The position numbers and the translations under genes were made by a program. Below the pieces are notes generated by a model. That model was not told the DNA's origin, searched no databases, and saw nothing but the letters and a program-made list of their open reading frames with translations. From Natrarchaeobius chitinivorans (GTDB lineage Archaea; Halobacteriota; Halobacteria; Halobacteriales; Natrialbaceae), in contig NZ_REGA01000026.1 of the NCBI RefSeq assembly GCF_003841505.1, positions 1-41,485 on the forward strand: DNA of 41,485 bases, given 5' to 3'. Of the stretch, positions 32,648-41,221 are shown piece after piece (the stretch's first letter is position 1; every line of letters begins with the position of its first letter).

Positions 32648-33382
32648 ATGCCCTCCATCCTTCGATCCATCCGGACGTTTCTCCTGGCACCCCAGGCGTT
32701 CTTCGACGAGCGACCGCCGGCCGAAACGCTCGCGCTGGCGGTCGGAATCGTCGTCGTGCTTGCGCTCGCGCTCGCGTTCGCGATTGCGCTCATCGGCTCG
32801 ATGCTCGCCGGGTCTGTCGACGCGACGGTGACGATGGACAATCCCGATCGACCGCCAGAGTGGGTCTGTGATCAGCACGAGGACGATCCGGACTCGATAC
32901 TCGGCGAGAATTGTGACGAACCGGCGACGATCGAACGCGACGCGGGCGCGCTGGTCCAGGAGGCCGCCCACGAGTACGTTCCGATCGCACTGATCTCGCC
33001 GTTTATCATGTGGATTCTCGGCGGGATCGTCCTGTTCGCCACCGGTCGTCTCGCGGGCGGAGACCCGTCCGTCGCCGGCTCGTTCGCGCTCGCGGGCTGG
33101 GCGGCGGTGCCGGAGTTCGCCCGACTCGCCGCGGTGCTCCTCGGGTTCTGGATCGTCCTCAGGGACGTGACGATCACCGATCCCGAAAGTCAGGTGGACG
33201 TCATCGAGGGTGCCATGACGTCGCTCGAGCCGTTTTTCCTGGTTGTCTCGCTTCTGGTCCTCGTCTGGCAGTGGTACCTGCTCGCTGGCGGGCTCTCGCG
33301 GGACGCAAACGTCCCCTGGCGAACCGCCGCGTTCGCGGTCGCCGTTCCGCTTGCGCTTCTGGTTCCGTTTACCGTCTTTTGA
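32648..33382 (+). CDS. Yip1 family membrane protein
   Basis: This 244-residue protein begins MPSILRSIRTFLLAPQAFFDERPP, the typical Yip1-domain opening in prokaryotes. It has about five or six helices: VGIVVVLALALAFAIALIGSML, LISPFIMWILGGIVLFA, GSFALAGWAAVPEFARLAAVLLGFWIVL, and two more at the end. Between helices 1 and 2 an outside loop of about 60 residues holds CDQHEDD and ENCDEPA, perhaps a disulfide. The function is unknown. I start at ATG 32648; the upstream ATG at 32606 would add 14 poorly fitting residues. The tmcA gene converges on its end within 10 bp. Confidence 0.85.
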   Translation: MPSILRSIRTFLLAPQAFFDERPPAETLALAVGIVVVLALALAFAIALIGSMLAGSVDATVTMDNPDRPPEWVCDQHEDDPDSILGENCDEPATIERDAGALVQEAAHEYVPIALISPFIMWILGGIVLFATGRLAGGDPSVAGSFALAGWAAVPEFARLAAVLLGFWIVLRDVTITDPESQVDVIEGAMTSLEPFFLVVSLLVLVWQWYLLAGGLSRDANVPWRTAAFAVAVPLALLVPFTVF

Positions 33383-33391
33383 GCGAACGGT

Positions 33392-35770
33392 TCACGTCTC
33401 GAGAAACCGATCTCGAACCGCGAGCGCTTCGTTGGTGCCGTAGTGGTCGACGAGCGGACGGAACGCGTGCCCGAGCGCTCGCATGCACTGACGCGTCGAG
33501 GGATACTCGAGGCGATCGGCGACGGACGCCCACGGGCGGCCTTGCAGAACGCGTACGACGAGCAGTCGTTCCTGACGCTCCTCGAGGGCAACCGCGTCGG
33601 GATCCTCGAGCAGGTATCGGACCGCGAGGTCGCGAAAGGGGGCGGGATCGACGTCGAACAATCCAGGCCCGTAGGCCGCGCCGGCGACGATTCGCCACTC
33701 GTGGTCCGAGAGGTCGAGGGGCGGCGTCGCACGCTCGTCGACGCTTCGCAGGACCGCCCGGACCACGTCGGGCTCGAGATCAGCGAGTGCGTCGGTACAG
33801 AGCGTCGGGAACCGTCGAACGAACCACTCGGCGTGGCGGCCGTGAAGCGACCGCCCCTCGGAACTCGTCGGACGGAGCATGAGCGCCGAGTGCTCGCCGC
33901 TGGCGTCGTTTCGCGTCGTCGAGACGTGGATCGTCCGATAGCCGTTCTCGCGCCAGAACTCGAGCAGTTCCGGCGTCGCACCGAAGCCGGTTCCCAGCCA
34001 GTCGACGGCGTCGTCCTCGCCGCCGATATCCTCGTCGTCATCGGCGAACTCGTCGTGGACGCACTCGAGCAGTCGCGAGCCGAGCCCCCGCGAGCGGACC
34101 TCGTGGTGGGTCGCGATCCGGACGATTCGAACGCCGCGAGGTTCGCCCGCCCCCTCGTCTCGAAGCTGCCTCGTGAGGACGTCGGGTAACATGTTTCCCC
34201 GGACGCGCCCGCCCTCGTACATCGCTCCGCGCGTCCCGGGCGAGAGCCCGCCCTCGCGTGCGAGCAACGCGATGCAGACCACGTGTCCGTCGTGAACCAG
34301 CGCGCGGGCCTCGAGATTCGGCGCGTCGAGCAGTCGGGCGAGGTCGTTTGGCTCGGTCCGGTAGTGAGCCAGAACGAGCAGGCCGAACGCCTCCCGGAGG
34401 CGTTGCTCGTCGTCGAACAGGTCGTCGGGCTCGAGTCGCCGATACTCGACGGAATCCGGGGTCGCGTCGGCCACGAGCGAGTCGACCGTGGGTCGTGCGT
34501 CGAGAAGCAGCGCGCGAAACGCCCACACCTCGAGCGGATCGCCGGCGGCGTACCGGATCGGTTCGGCGAGCGTCCGGTCGGTTACTTCGTGGCCGCTGTC
34601 GGCCAGTCGGTCGCGAAACCTGACCGAGAACCCCCGGCCGGCACCCTCGTAGCCGTGGATCGTCGTCGCGAACGCGATCCGGTCGGCCGCGAGAAGCGCC
34701 TCGAGCCGGGCGACGGGAAGCGCCGCAGCCTCGTCGACGATCACGACGTCGGCCGCCTCGAGCCGCTCGATGGCTGCGGCGGGTTCGAGAAAGTAAACGC
34801 AGCCCCCACCGGTCGTCCGGATACGTCGCGACTCGGCGGTCTCCAGGACCTCGAGCGTCTCGCAGAGTTCTCGTGCCCGGCCGAACACCTCCTCGGCGTT
34901 TCGCCACCCGGGAGCCGTCACGAGCACGTCCGCGCCGTCGGACGCGAGCGAACCCGCGGCCAGCCCCGCCGCGCTCGACTTTCCGCGGCCGCGGTCGGCC
35001 TCGAGGACCACGGCTCGTTGCCGGCCGTCCTGGTCCTGTCCATCGCGCGAATCGGCCACCGATCCGCCGGCGTCCGGACCGTCGCCTTCCCTCGCTCTGG
35101 CTCCCGGCGCGAGCGGTTCGAAGGCGGCGACTGCGGCGGCCTGATCGCTCGTGAGGCAGGCGTCGTACGCTTGCGCGGGAAACAGGTGATCCGGCGGCAT
35201 CTCCAGAGCCGGATCCTCGGCGTCCCGCCCGGCCAGCCGCGGAGCCGGGTTCGTCAGCCCGTCGTCCTCGACGCGCCCGGCCTCGAGGTCGACGATGGCG
35301 ATACCGCGGTGTGCGCGAAGCGTTTCGACCAGCCGACCGCGGAAACGGCTGGTGACGTCGGACGGCGAAAACGGCGGGACGGCCAGCGACTCGTCGAACG
35401 CGCCGCGGCGGCCCGGCCACTCCTCGAGCAACGGCGTCAGGAGGACGAGCAGCCCGCCGCCGTCGACCGCACCGACGGTCTTGCCGAGCGCGTTCGGCCG
35501 GAGTCCCTCGTGGGCGTCGAGGACGAGGACGTCTCGCGTCGTCCCGAGGAGTTCGCCGGCGTTTGCCTGCGGAACCTGCTCACACCGCAGGCGGTCCTCG
35601 GGACCGACGAGCGTGGTTTTCGTGATGGGAACCGAAACCGAATCGAGAACCGCCTCGAGCACGTCGTATCCCCGTTCGCGGTCGCCGGCGAGGACGAGTG
35701 CTCGCCGCTCGTTCGTGCGCGTCGCTTCCGTGCGAAGCGACGTCGCGAGGGCGACGGCGTCTTCGATCAT
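33392..35770 (-). CDS. tmcA: tRNA(Met) cytidine acetyltransferase
   Basis: This 792-residue protein makes N4-acetylcytidine in RNA using acetyl-CoA and ATP (TmcA/Kre33/NAT10 family). The N-terminal DUF1726 region is about 1-180. The helicase-like ATPase has a P-loop in VVLEADRGRGKSSAAGLAAG and DEAAALPV. A GNAT acetyltransferase region follows, with RIVRIATHHEVRSRGLGSRLLE, and the C-terminal tRNA-binding part ends in DRFLET. An acidic insert with ARAREGDGPDAGGSVADSRDG lies just before the P-loop. Archaeal homologues can acetylate many RNA species. The ATG at 35770 is clear. The gene is divergent from the rpl7ae operon. Confidence 0.95.
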   Translation of the reverse strand: MIEDAVALATSLRTEATRTNERRALVLAGDRERGYDVLEAVLDSVSVPITKTTLVGPEDRLRCEQVPQANAGELLGTTRDVLVLDAHEGLRPNALGKTVGAVDGGGLLVLLTPLLEEWPGRRGAFDESLAVPPFSPSDVTSRFRGRLVETLRAHRGIAIVDLEAGRVEDDGLTNPAPRLAGRDAEDPALEMPPDHLFPAQAYDACLTSDQAAAVAAFEPLAPGARAREGDGPDAGGSVADSRDGQDQDGRQRAVVLEADRGRGKSSAAGLAAGSLASDGADVLVTAPGWRNAEEVFGRARELCETLEVLETAESRRIRTTGGGCVYFLEPAAAIERLEAADVVIVDEAAALPVARLEALLAADRIAFATTIHGYEGAGRGFSVRFRDRLADSGHEVTDRTLAEPIRYAAGDPLEVWAFRALLLDARPTVDSLVADATPDSVEYRRLEPDDLFDDEQRLREAFGLLVLAHYRTEPNDLARLLDAPNLEARALVHDGHVVCIALLAREGGLSPGTRGAMYEGGRVRGNMLPDVLTRQLRDEGAGEPRGVRIVRIATHHEVRSRGLGSRLLECVHDEFADDDEDIGGEDDAVDWLGTGFGATPELLEFWRENGYRTIHVSTTRNDASGEHSALMLRPTSSEGRSLHGRHAEWFVRRFPTLCTDALADLEPDVVRAVLRSVDERATPPLDLSDHEWRIVAGAAYGPGLFDVDPAPFRDLAVRYLLEDPDAVALEERQERLLVVRVLQGRPWASVADRLEYPSTRQCMRALGHAFRPLVDHYGTNEALAVRDRFLET

Positions 35771-35881
35771 GGTGTCGGCGTTGGGGCTCGACGGTAATAG
35801 TCACCGCCCGAACGGAATCGATTTCACGATCGGATCGCGCTTCCGTGCGGACGAATCCCACGCCTCCGGTCGTTTGGACAC

Positions 35882-35890
35882 GCTTTTAAG
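35882..35890 (+). promoter_or_regulatory. TATA box of the rpl7ae operon
   Basis: GCTTTTAAG is a strong TATA-like element on the plus strand. Standard spacing puts transcription start near 35910, giving an untranslated leader of about 125 nt, which is long for haloarchaea. Confidence 0.6.
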
Positions 35891-35911
35891 GGGGGCAGCG
35901 CTACTCCGTAC

Positions 35912-36036
35912 TACACCCTACGCGGGGTTGATGATGCTCCTAGCCTCACAGGACTTCCGCCGACGCGTACTCGGCCCGGGACCCAGCCCGGACGGCAGGG
36001 GAGTGCGAGCCCGCGCGTAGGAGAGGTGAACAACCA
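35912..36036 (+). promoter_or_regulatory. Structured mRNA leader of rpl7ae, possible kink-turn
   Basis: A long-range helix pairs 35917-35927 (CCTACGCGGGG) with 36010-36021 (CCCGCGCGTAGG), 11 pairs with one bulged G. Immediately inside lies TTGATGATG (35928-35936), containing the box-C-like TGATGA. Opposite it is TGCGAG (36004-36009), and the next helix is CTCC (35937-35940) with GGAG (36000-36003). A GA-containing asymmetric loop between two helices is what a kink-turn needs, and L7Ae, encoded next, is the kink-turn protein. GGAGAGGTGA (36020-36029) lies before the start codon. Confidence 0.5.
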
Positions 36037-36399
36037 ATGTCAGTCTACGTAACAACCGACATCCCAGCCGACCTCGCAGACGACGCCCTCGAGGCGCTCG
36101 AGGTCGCTCGAGACACAGGTCGAGTAAAGAAAGGAACGAACGAAACGACGAAAGCGATCGAGCGCGGCAACGCCGACCTCGTCTACGTCGCCGAAGACGT
36201 GAGCCCGGAGGAGATCGTGATGCACCTCCCCGAACTCGCCGACGAGAAAGGCATTCCCGTCGTCTTCGTGGAAACGCAGGACGACGTCGGTCACGCCGCG
36301 GGCCTCGAGGTTGGCTCGGCCGCTGCGGCGATCGTCGACGCCGGCGAGGCCGAAGGCGACGTCGAGGACATCGCCGACAAGGTCGAGGACCTCGACTGA
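36037..36399 (+). CDS. rpl7ae: Ribosomal protein L7Ae (eL8)
   Basis: This 120-residue protein has the family segments [61 protein letters not shown] and an acidic C-terminus. In archaea it is a 50S subunit protein and also the core protein of box C/D and H/ACA RNPs and of RNase P, binding kink-turns. It is the first gene of rpl7ae - rps28e - rpl24e - ndk, with gaps of 11 bp and 4 bp and then a 4-base overlap. The leader structure upstream could allow binding of L7Ae to its own mRNA. Confidence 0.97.
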   Translation: MSVYVTTDIPADLADDALEALEVARDTGRVKKGTNETTKAIERGNADLVYVAEDVSPEEIVMHLPELADEKGIPVVFVETQDDVGHAAGLEVGSAAAAIVDAGEAEGDVEDIADKVEDLD

Positions 36400-36410
36400 G
36401 GTGACCGAGA

Positions 36411-36635
36411 ATGAGTGCTGAAGAGGAAGAAAGCGGCTCTACGCCCGCCGAGGTCATCGAGATCGTCGGCAAGACCGGCATGCACGGCGAAGCCATGCAG
36501 GTCAAATGCCGAATCAAGGAGGGCGAGAATCAGGGACGTATCATCACCAGAAACTGCCTCGGACCGGTCCGCGAAGGGGACGTACTTCAGCTTCGCGAGA
36601 CGGCACGCGAGGCGGACTCCATCGGAGGACAATAA
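36411..36635 (+). CDS. rps28e: Ribosomal protein S28e
   Basis: This 74-residue 30S protein contains [24 protein letters not shown] and [29 protein letters not shown], the conserved OB-fold of eS28. An N-terminal acidic stretch of seven residues is added. The ATG at 36411 is 11 bp after rpl7ae and preceded by GAGGTGACC. It is co-transcribed with its neighbours. Confidence 0.97.
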   Translation: MSAEEEESGSTPAEVIEIVGKTGMHGEAMQVKCRIKEGENQGRIITRNCLGPVREGDVLQLRETAREADSIGGQ

Positions 36636-36639
36636 CACA

Positions 36640-37083
36640 ATGGTCGAGAAACGAACCTGCGACTACACCGGGGAAGAGATCGAACCCGGCACGGGCATCA
36701 TGTACGTCCGCAACGACGGCACCGTGCTCCACTTCGTCGACTCGAAAGCGGAGAAAAACTACAAGCTCGGTCGCGAGCCTCGCGATCTCGAGTGGACCGA
36801 AGAGGGCCGTCGCGGCAAAGGTCCCGCACAGGTCGAGACGGCGGCCGACGAGGAAACCGGCGAGGACGAGGACGTCGAGACCGAGGCCGAAGCCGTCGAC
36901 GAATCCGAAGACGAAACCGAACCCGCCGGTGACGAGGACGTCGCCGAGGGCGAATCCGTCGAGGGCGAGGCCGAACAGGCCGCAGAAGGCGACCTCGAGG
37001 ACGTCGAAGGCGGCAAAGAGACGGCAGAAGACGAGCCCGAACCGTCGGAAGCCGCCGACGCCGAGGAGGACGAGGCCCAATGA
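36640..37083 (+). CDS. rpl24e: Ribosomal protein L24e with long acidic tail
   Basis: Residues 1-62 are eL24: [43 protein letters not shown]. The zinc-finger cysteines of the classical form (CDYCG and HFCSSKC) are reduced to one: here CDYTG and HFVDSKA, so zinc binding is probably lost. After residue 65 come about 80 residues made nearly only of Glu, Asp, Ala, Pro and Thr. Archaeal L24e is usually about 60-67 residues, so the tail more than doubles it. It may serve charge balance in a high-salt cytosol or bind partners. The gene starts 4 bp after rps28e and overlaps ndk. Confidence 0.93.
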   Translation: MVEKRTCDYTGEEIEPGTGIMYVRNDGTVLHFVDSKAEKNYKLGREPRDLEWTEEGRRGKGPAQVETAADEETGEDEDVETEAEAVDESEDETEPAGDEDVAEGESVEGEAEQAAEGDLEDVEGGKETAEDEPEPSEAADAEEDEAQ

Positions 37084-37544
37084 GCGATCGCGAGCGAACC
37101 TTCGTGATGGTCAAGCCGGACGCGTTCGCGCGCGGGCTCGTCGGCGAGGTCATCTCCAGGCTCGAGGACCGCGGACTCAAACTCGTCGGCATCAAAGTCG
37201 AAACTATGCCCCGCGAGCGGGCCGAAGAACACTACGGTGAACACGAGGACAAACCGTTCTACGACGATCTCGTCGACTTCATCACCTCCGGACCCGTCGT
37301 ACCGATGGTCTGGGAGGGACAGGACGCGACCCGTCAGGTCCGTCAGATGATCGGCGAGACCGATCCACTCGAGGCCCAGCCGGGAACCATCCGCGGTGAC
37401 TACGCGCTCGATCTCGGACGGAACGTCGTCCACGCCGCCGATCACGAGGACGAAGGTGCAAACGAACGCGAGATAGCGATCCACTTCGACGAGGACGAGT
37501 TGACCGACTACGGCCAGCACGACGCCGAGTGGCTCTACGAGTAG
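37080..37544 (+). CDS. ndk: Nucleoside diphosphate kinase
   Basis: This 154-residue enzyme transfers a gamma-phosphate from ATP to NDPs. It has [88 protein letters not shown] with the phosphorylated His in NVVHAAD, and the Trp-Leu-Tyr end. The ATG at 37080 overlaps the rpl24e stop as ATGA. It is the last gene of the ribosomal operon. Confidence 0.97.
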   Translation: MSDRERTFVMVKPDAFARGLVGEVISRLEDRGLKLVGIKVETMPRERAEEHYGEHEDKPFYDDLVDFITSGPVVPMVWEGQDATRQVRQMIGETDPLEAQPGTIRGDYALDLGRNVVHAADHEDEGANEREIAIHFDEDELTDYGQHDAEWLYE

Positions 37545-37695
37545 CAGCCGTCGACTCCGTTCGGATTTTTTACAAATCGCTCTATTAGTGGATATAAGAC
37601 AGGTATCGTTCTCGGTAGACGTAACATCTAATGTGTCGGCTGGAGTAGGGGGCGTTGGTGGTTTCGAATGGTAACTTACGGTAGGTGGTCCGCGT

Positions 37696-38076
37696 ATGCG
37701 TGAAACCGAACAGGAGCCAGCGAATTTTACAACGAGTGCGTCCCCGCCGCTCGACCTCGTCTTCGACCTCCTTTCGAACCGGCGACGGCGGTACGCGCTG
37801 TACTTTCTGTACGAACAATCCGACGGCGTCGCGACCGTCACGGACGTCACCGATCACGTCGTTGCACTCGAGGGACAACGCGACGAGTGCGAATCGGCCC
37901 CCGACGTAGAACAGCGAAAACAGGAAGTTCGGACCGAACTTCGCCACGTTCACCTGCCAAAGCTCGAGGACTCGGGGATCCTCGAACACGATCAGCGAAG
38001 CGAAACGGTCAGATACTGGACCCAGCCGACGCTCGAGGAGTGGCTCGAGCACGCCTACCACAAGGAACTGGCCTGA
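37696..38076 (+). CDS. DUF7344-type winged-helix protein
   Basis: This 126-residue protein has a hallmark ASPPLDLVFDLLSNRRRRYALYFLYEQSDGVATVTDVTDHVV and ELRHVHLPKLEDSGILEHDQRSETVRYW, a haloarchaeal winged helix-turn-helix domain. It is probably a DNA-binding regulator; the targets are unknown. It has an independent start 150 bp after ndk with an AT-rich stretch in front. Its TGA stop is the first three bases of a duplicated palindromic-repeat arm. Confidence 0.85.
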   Translation: MRETEQEPANFTTSASPPLDLVFDLLSNRRRRYALYFLYEQSDGVATVTDVTDHVVALEGQRDECESAPDVEQRKQEVRTELRHVHLPKLEDSGILEHDQRSETVRYWTQPTLEEWLEHAYHKELA

Positions 38077-38185
38077 TACGGATCGTTGTACACTGGCCTG
38101 ATCCGGATTGCTGTACCGATGTACCGACACACTCACGACCCGGGCGGCGGGTGCGCCGGAAGTGACTCACGGGAAACCGTACGAG
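38074..38185 (+). repeat. Palindromic repeat with duplicated left arm
   Basis: A first left arm, TGATACGGATCGTTGTACAC, starts at the stop codon of the DUF7344 gene (38074). A second, TGATCCGGATTGCTGTACCG, starts at 38099. Both are preceded by GGCC, so 25 bp were tandemly duplicated including the gene's last bases. The core CCCGGGCGGCGGGTGCGCCGG and the right arm GGGAAACCGTACGAG complete the element. Confidence 0.8.
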
Positions 38186-38261
38186 TGGGTGTGACGCGTA
38201 CAGTACGGACCGAATCCTACCTGAAAGGTTTAACACGGTATTCGTGGTGATCGGACACGGA

Positions 38262-38291
38262 GCCCACGGCACGTCGCGGCGGGCTGTGGGC
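38262..38291 (+). other. Hairpin upstream of superoxide dismutase
   Basis: GCCCACGGC (38262-38270) pairs with GCTGTGGGC (38283-38291), with one G-T or mismatch position, in a GC-rich loop. It lies between the palindromic repeat and the sod promoter, so it could terminate upstream transcription or bind a regulator. Confidence 0.4.
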
Positions 38292-38315
38292 CATGATAGC
38301 ATTTCACTCCTCAAC

Positions 38316-38323
38316 GTTTAACA
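38316..38323 (+). promoter_or_regulatory. TATA-like box of the superoxide dismutase gene
   Basis: GTTTAACA lies about 40 bp before the ATG at 38360. A similar GTTTAACAC at 38228-38236 could be a second promoter. Confidence 0.45.
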
Positions 38324-38359
38324 GGAGAGACAGTAATAGAACGAACAGGTGTTTACTCC

Positions 38360-38962
38360 ATGACTGACCACGAACTACCACCACTACCGTACGATTACGA
38401 CGCGCTCGAACCGGCAATCTCGGAACAGGTCGTCACCTGGCATCACGACACTCACCATCAGGGATACGTAAACGGACTCAACTCCGCCGAGGAAACCCTC
38501 GCGGAGAATCGCGAATCCGGTGACTTCGATTCGACGCCCGGTGCACTGGGGAACGTCACCCACAACGGCTGTGGCCACTACCTCCACACGCTGTTCTGGG
38601 AGAACATGTCACCCGACGGCGGCGGCGAACCCGACGGCGACCTCGCCGACCGCATCGAGGAGGACTTCGGCTCCTACGAGGGCTGGAAGGGCGAGTTCGA
38701 GGCCGCAGCCGGCGCTGCCGGTGGCTGGGCACTTCTGGTGTACGATCCGGTCGCAAAGCAACTTCGCAACGTCGCGGTCGACAAACACGACCAGGGCGCA
38801 CTCTGGGGCTCGCACCCGATTCTCGCACTGGACGTCTGGGAACACTCGTATTACTACGACTACGGCCCGGACCGCGGCAGCTTCATCGACGGCTTCTTCG
38901 ACGTCGTCAACTGGGACTCGGTCGCCGACGAGTACCAGAAGTGTCTCGACCACTTCGAGTAA
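38360..38962 (+). CDS. sod: Superoxide dismutase (Mn/Fe)
   Basis: This 200-residue cytosolic enzyme dismutates superoxide. The metal ligands are visible: His28 in VVTWHHDTHHQGYV, His76 in HYLHTLFW, and Asp158 and His162 in LALDVWEHSYYYDY. Also typical are YDALEPAI at the start and GGWALLVYDP. Sequence alone does not decide between Mn and Fe; the haloarchaeal enzymes studied use Mn. A promoter and a hairpin lie upstream. The gene is transcribed alone; the next gene begins 207 bp later. Confidence 0.96.
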   Translation: MTDHELPPLPYDYDALEPAISEQVVTWHHDTHHQGYVNGLNSAEETLAENRESGDFDSTPGALGNVTHNGCGHYLHTLFWENMSPDGGGEPDGDLADRIEEDFGSYEGWKGEFEAAAGAAGGWALLVYDPVAKQLRNVAVDKHDQGALWGSHPILALDVWEHSYYYDYGPDRGSFIDGFFDVVNWDSVADEYQKCLDHFE

Positions 38963-39169
38963 CGACGAGGTAGTCGATCCCGATATTTTTCGAGCGCCTG
39001 TCTGTGCCGGTAGTCGGGACTCCGTTCGCCGTCGACGTCATCGATCGGAGAGGGAACGGACCACGGCGATCCGTCGTCGACTCGCGAGAACGATCCGGAC
39101 AACCCCATCGAGATCAGAATGTGGTAGACGTCCCCATGATTTACCCGCCGTGACGGTGAGGAATGGAAC

Positions 39170-41221
39170 ATGGCTGGCGAGGACGTGACGACGGGCGATA
39201 GCCGGCGGCCCGAGTCCGACCGCGAGGGAACGACTGGTGACCTCGAGTCCCAACGAGGGTTACCAGCGGCTCTCCGGGGAGCCTGTCGTGGGGACGTCCG
39301 GTTCGACGAGTACACGCGAGTGCTCTACGCGACCGACGGCAGTATCTACGGGGCACAGCCGGCTGGAGTCGTCTTTCCGCGCGACGCCGACGACGTCCGC
39401 GCCGCGATACGCGTGGCGGGCGACCACGACGTGCCGATCCTTCCCCGGGGAACGGGGTCGTCTCTCGCGGGCCAGGCCGTCGGCCCTGGCTGTGTCGTCC
39501 TCGATCTGTCCCGGCACATGGACGACGTCCGTGAGATCGATCCGGAGACGAAGAAGGCCGTCGTGGGGCCCGGCGTCGTCCAGGACGACCTCGACGACGC
39601 CCTCGAGCCCCACGGGCTCAAGTTCGCTCCCGACCCCGCCTCGTCGAACCGGGCGACGATCGGCGGTGGGATCGGTAACAACTCGACCGGCGCACACTCG
39701 GTCCGGTACGGGATCACGGACGCCTACGTCGACGAGTGTGAGGTCGTCCTGGCGGACGGATCGACGATCCGGACCCGAGACGTGATCCTCGATAGCGACG
39801 AGTGGGATCGGATCGTCGAGCGAGACGATCGCGAGGCCGCCCTCTACCGAACTGTCCGGGCCGTCGTCGAGGGCAACGAAGCCGAAATCGCGGACCGGTA
39901 TCCGACGCTCGAGCGCAGCGTCAGCGGCTACAACCTCCAGAAAGTGATCCGGACGACCGACGAGGGGGAGCGGGTGATCAATCTCTCGAAACTGATCGTC
40001 GGATCGGAGGGAACGCTCGGCGTCGTCGTCGAGGCGACGCTGTCGCTCGTGACGCGACCGGAGGAAACCGCGCTCGCGCTGTGCTGGTACGACGACCTGC
40101 TCGAGGCCCTCGCCGCCGTCCCGGCGGCGCTCGACCTCGAGGCGAGCGCGGTCGAACTCATGGATAGCGAGGTGTTCAGACTCGCGTCCGAGTCCTCGGA
40201 GTACGCAGAGTACGCCGAACCGATTCCCGATAGAACCGAGGCGGCACTGATGCTCGAGTTCGATTCGGAGGTGATCGAGGAGTTCTCCGCGGCGTTCGAG
40301 GCGACGCGAACCCGTCTCGTCGAGGAGGGAAACGCGTTCGGCACGCTCGAGGCGAAGTCGGCGGCGTCCCAGGAGCGGTTCTGGAAGCTCAGGAAGGCCG
40401 CGATTCCGCTGTTGATGGGGATGGACGGCGACCCGAAGCCGTACCCGTTCGTCGAGGACGCGTCGGTACCGCCTGACGAACTCGCGGCGTACGTGGCCGG
40501 CTTTCGCGAGATTCTCGCGGAGTACGACACGACGGCCGCGTACTTCGCCCACGCCGGGGCTGGGACGTTGCACATCCGCCCGGTGTTGAACCTGAAAACG
40601 GACGCCGGCGTCGAGACGATGCGGTCGATCGCCGAGGACGTGACGGACCTCGTCCTCGAACACCACGGCTCGTTCTCCGGGGAACACGGCGACGGCCTCG
40701 CGCGGACTGAGTTCAATCCGAAGCTGTACGGACCCGACCTCTGGGAGGCGTTCAAAGAGATAAAAGGCGCGTTCGATCCCGACTGGCGGATGAACCCCGG
40801 AAAGGTCGTCTACCGCGAGAAGCGTCCGGCTGATATGCGGGAAAACCTCCGGTACGGTCCCGACTACGCCTCGCTCGAGCCCCGGACGACCCTCGACTTC
40901 GAGGACGAGGGCGGGTTCTCTCACCTGGTCGAACTCTGTAACGGCTGTGGCACCTGCCGACAGACCGACGACGACGTGATGTGTCCGACCTACCGGGCCA
41001 CCGAGGAGGAGATCGCGACGACCCGCGGACGGGCCAACCTGCTTCGGGCGGCGATCAGCGGCGAGATCGATCCGGCGGAACTGTACGACGACCGATTTCA
41101 GGCGGAGGTCCTCGACCTCTGTATCGGCTGCAAGGGCTGTCAGAGCGACTGTCCGACCGGCGTGGATCTCGCGAAGCTCAAAGCCGAGGTAAAACACCAG
41201 TACCTATTCGTCTTTAGCTAA
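39170..41221 (+). pseudogene. FAD-linked oxidase/Fe-S oxidoreductase, truncated by an insertion
   Basis: The frame gives 683 residues. The PCMH-type FAD domain spans about 60-280 (GVVFPRDADDVRAAIRVA, LPRGTGSSLAGQAVGPGCVVLD, SNRATIGGGIGNNSTGAHSVRYG), followed by the FAD-oxidase C-terminal domain with HAGAGTLHIRPVL and EHGDGLARTEF. Two 4Fe-4S motifs follow, CNGCGTCRQTDDDVMCPTYR and CIGCKGCQSDCPTGVD. Full-length relatives (glycolate- or D-lactate-dehydrogenase-like) continue with CCG Fe-S domains and are about 1000 residues. Here the frame leaves the family after KLKAEVKH and ends with QYLFVFS. The ORF that begins on the other strand at the same place explains the break. It is probably inactive. 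Confidence 0.85.

Noticed and set aside
34283..35797. 504-codon plus-strand frame
   Set aside because: It is an antisense shadow of tmcA, whose domain motifs are unambiguous.
35917..36021. A stand-alone box C/D guide RNA
   Set aside because: There is a TGATGA box but no clear D box and C'/D' pair at normal spacing; a leader structure of the downstream mRNA fits better.
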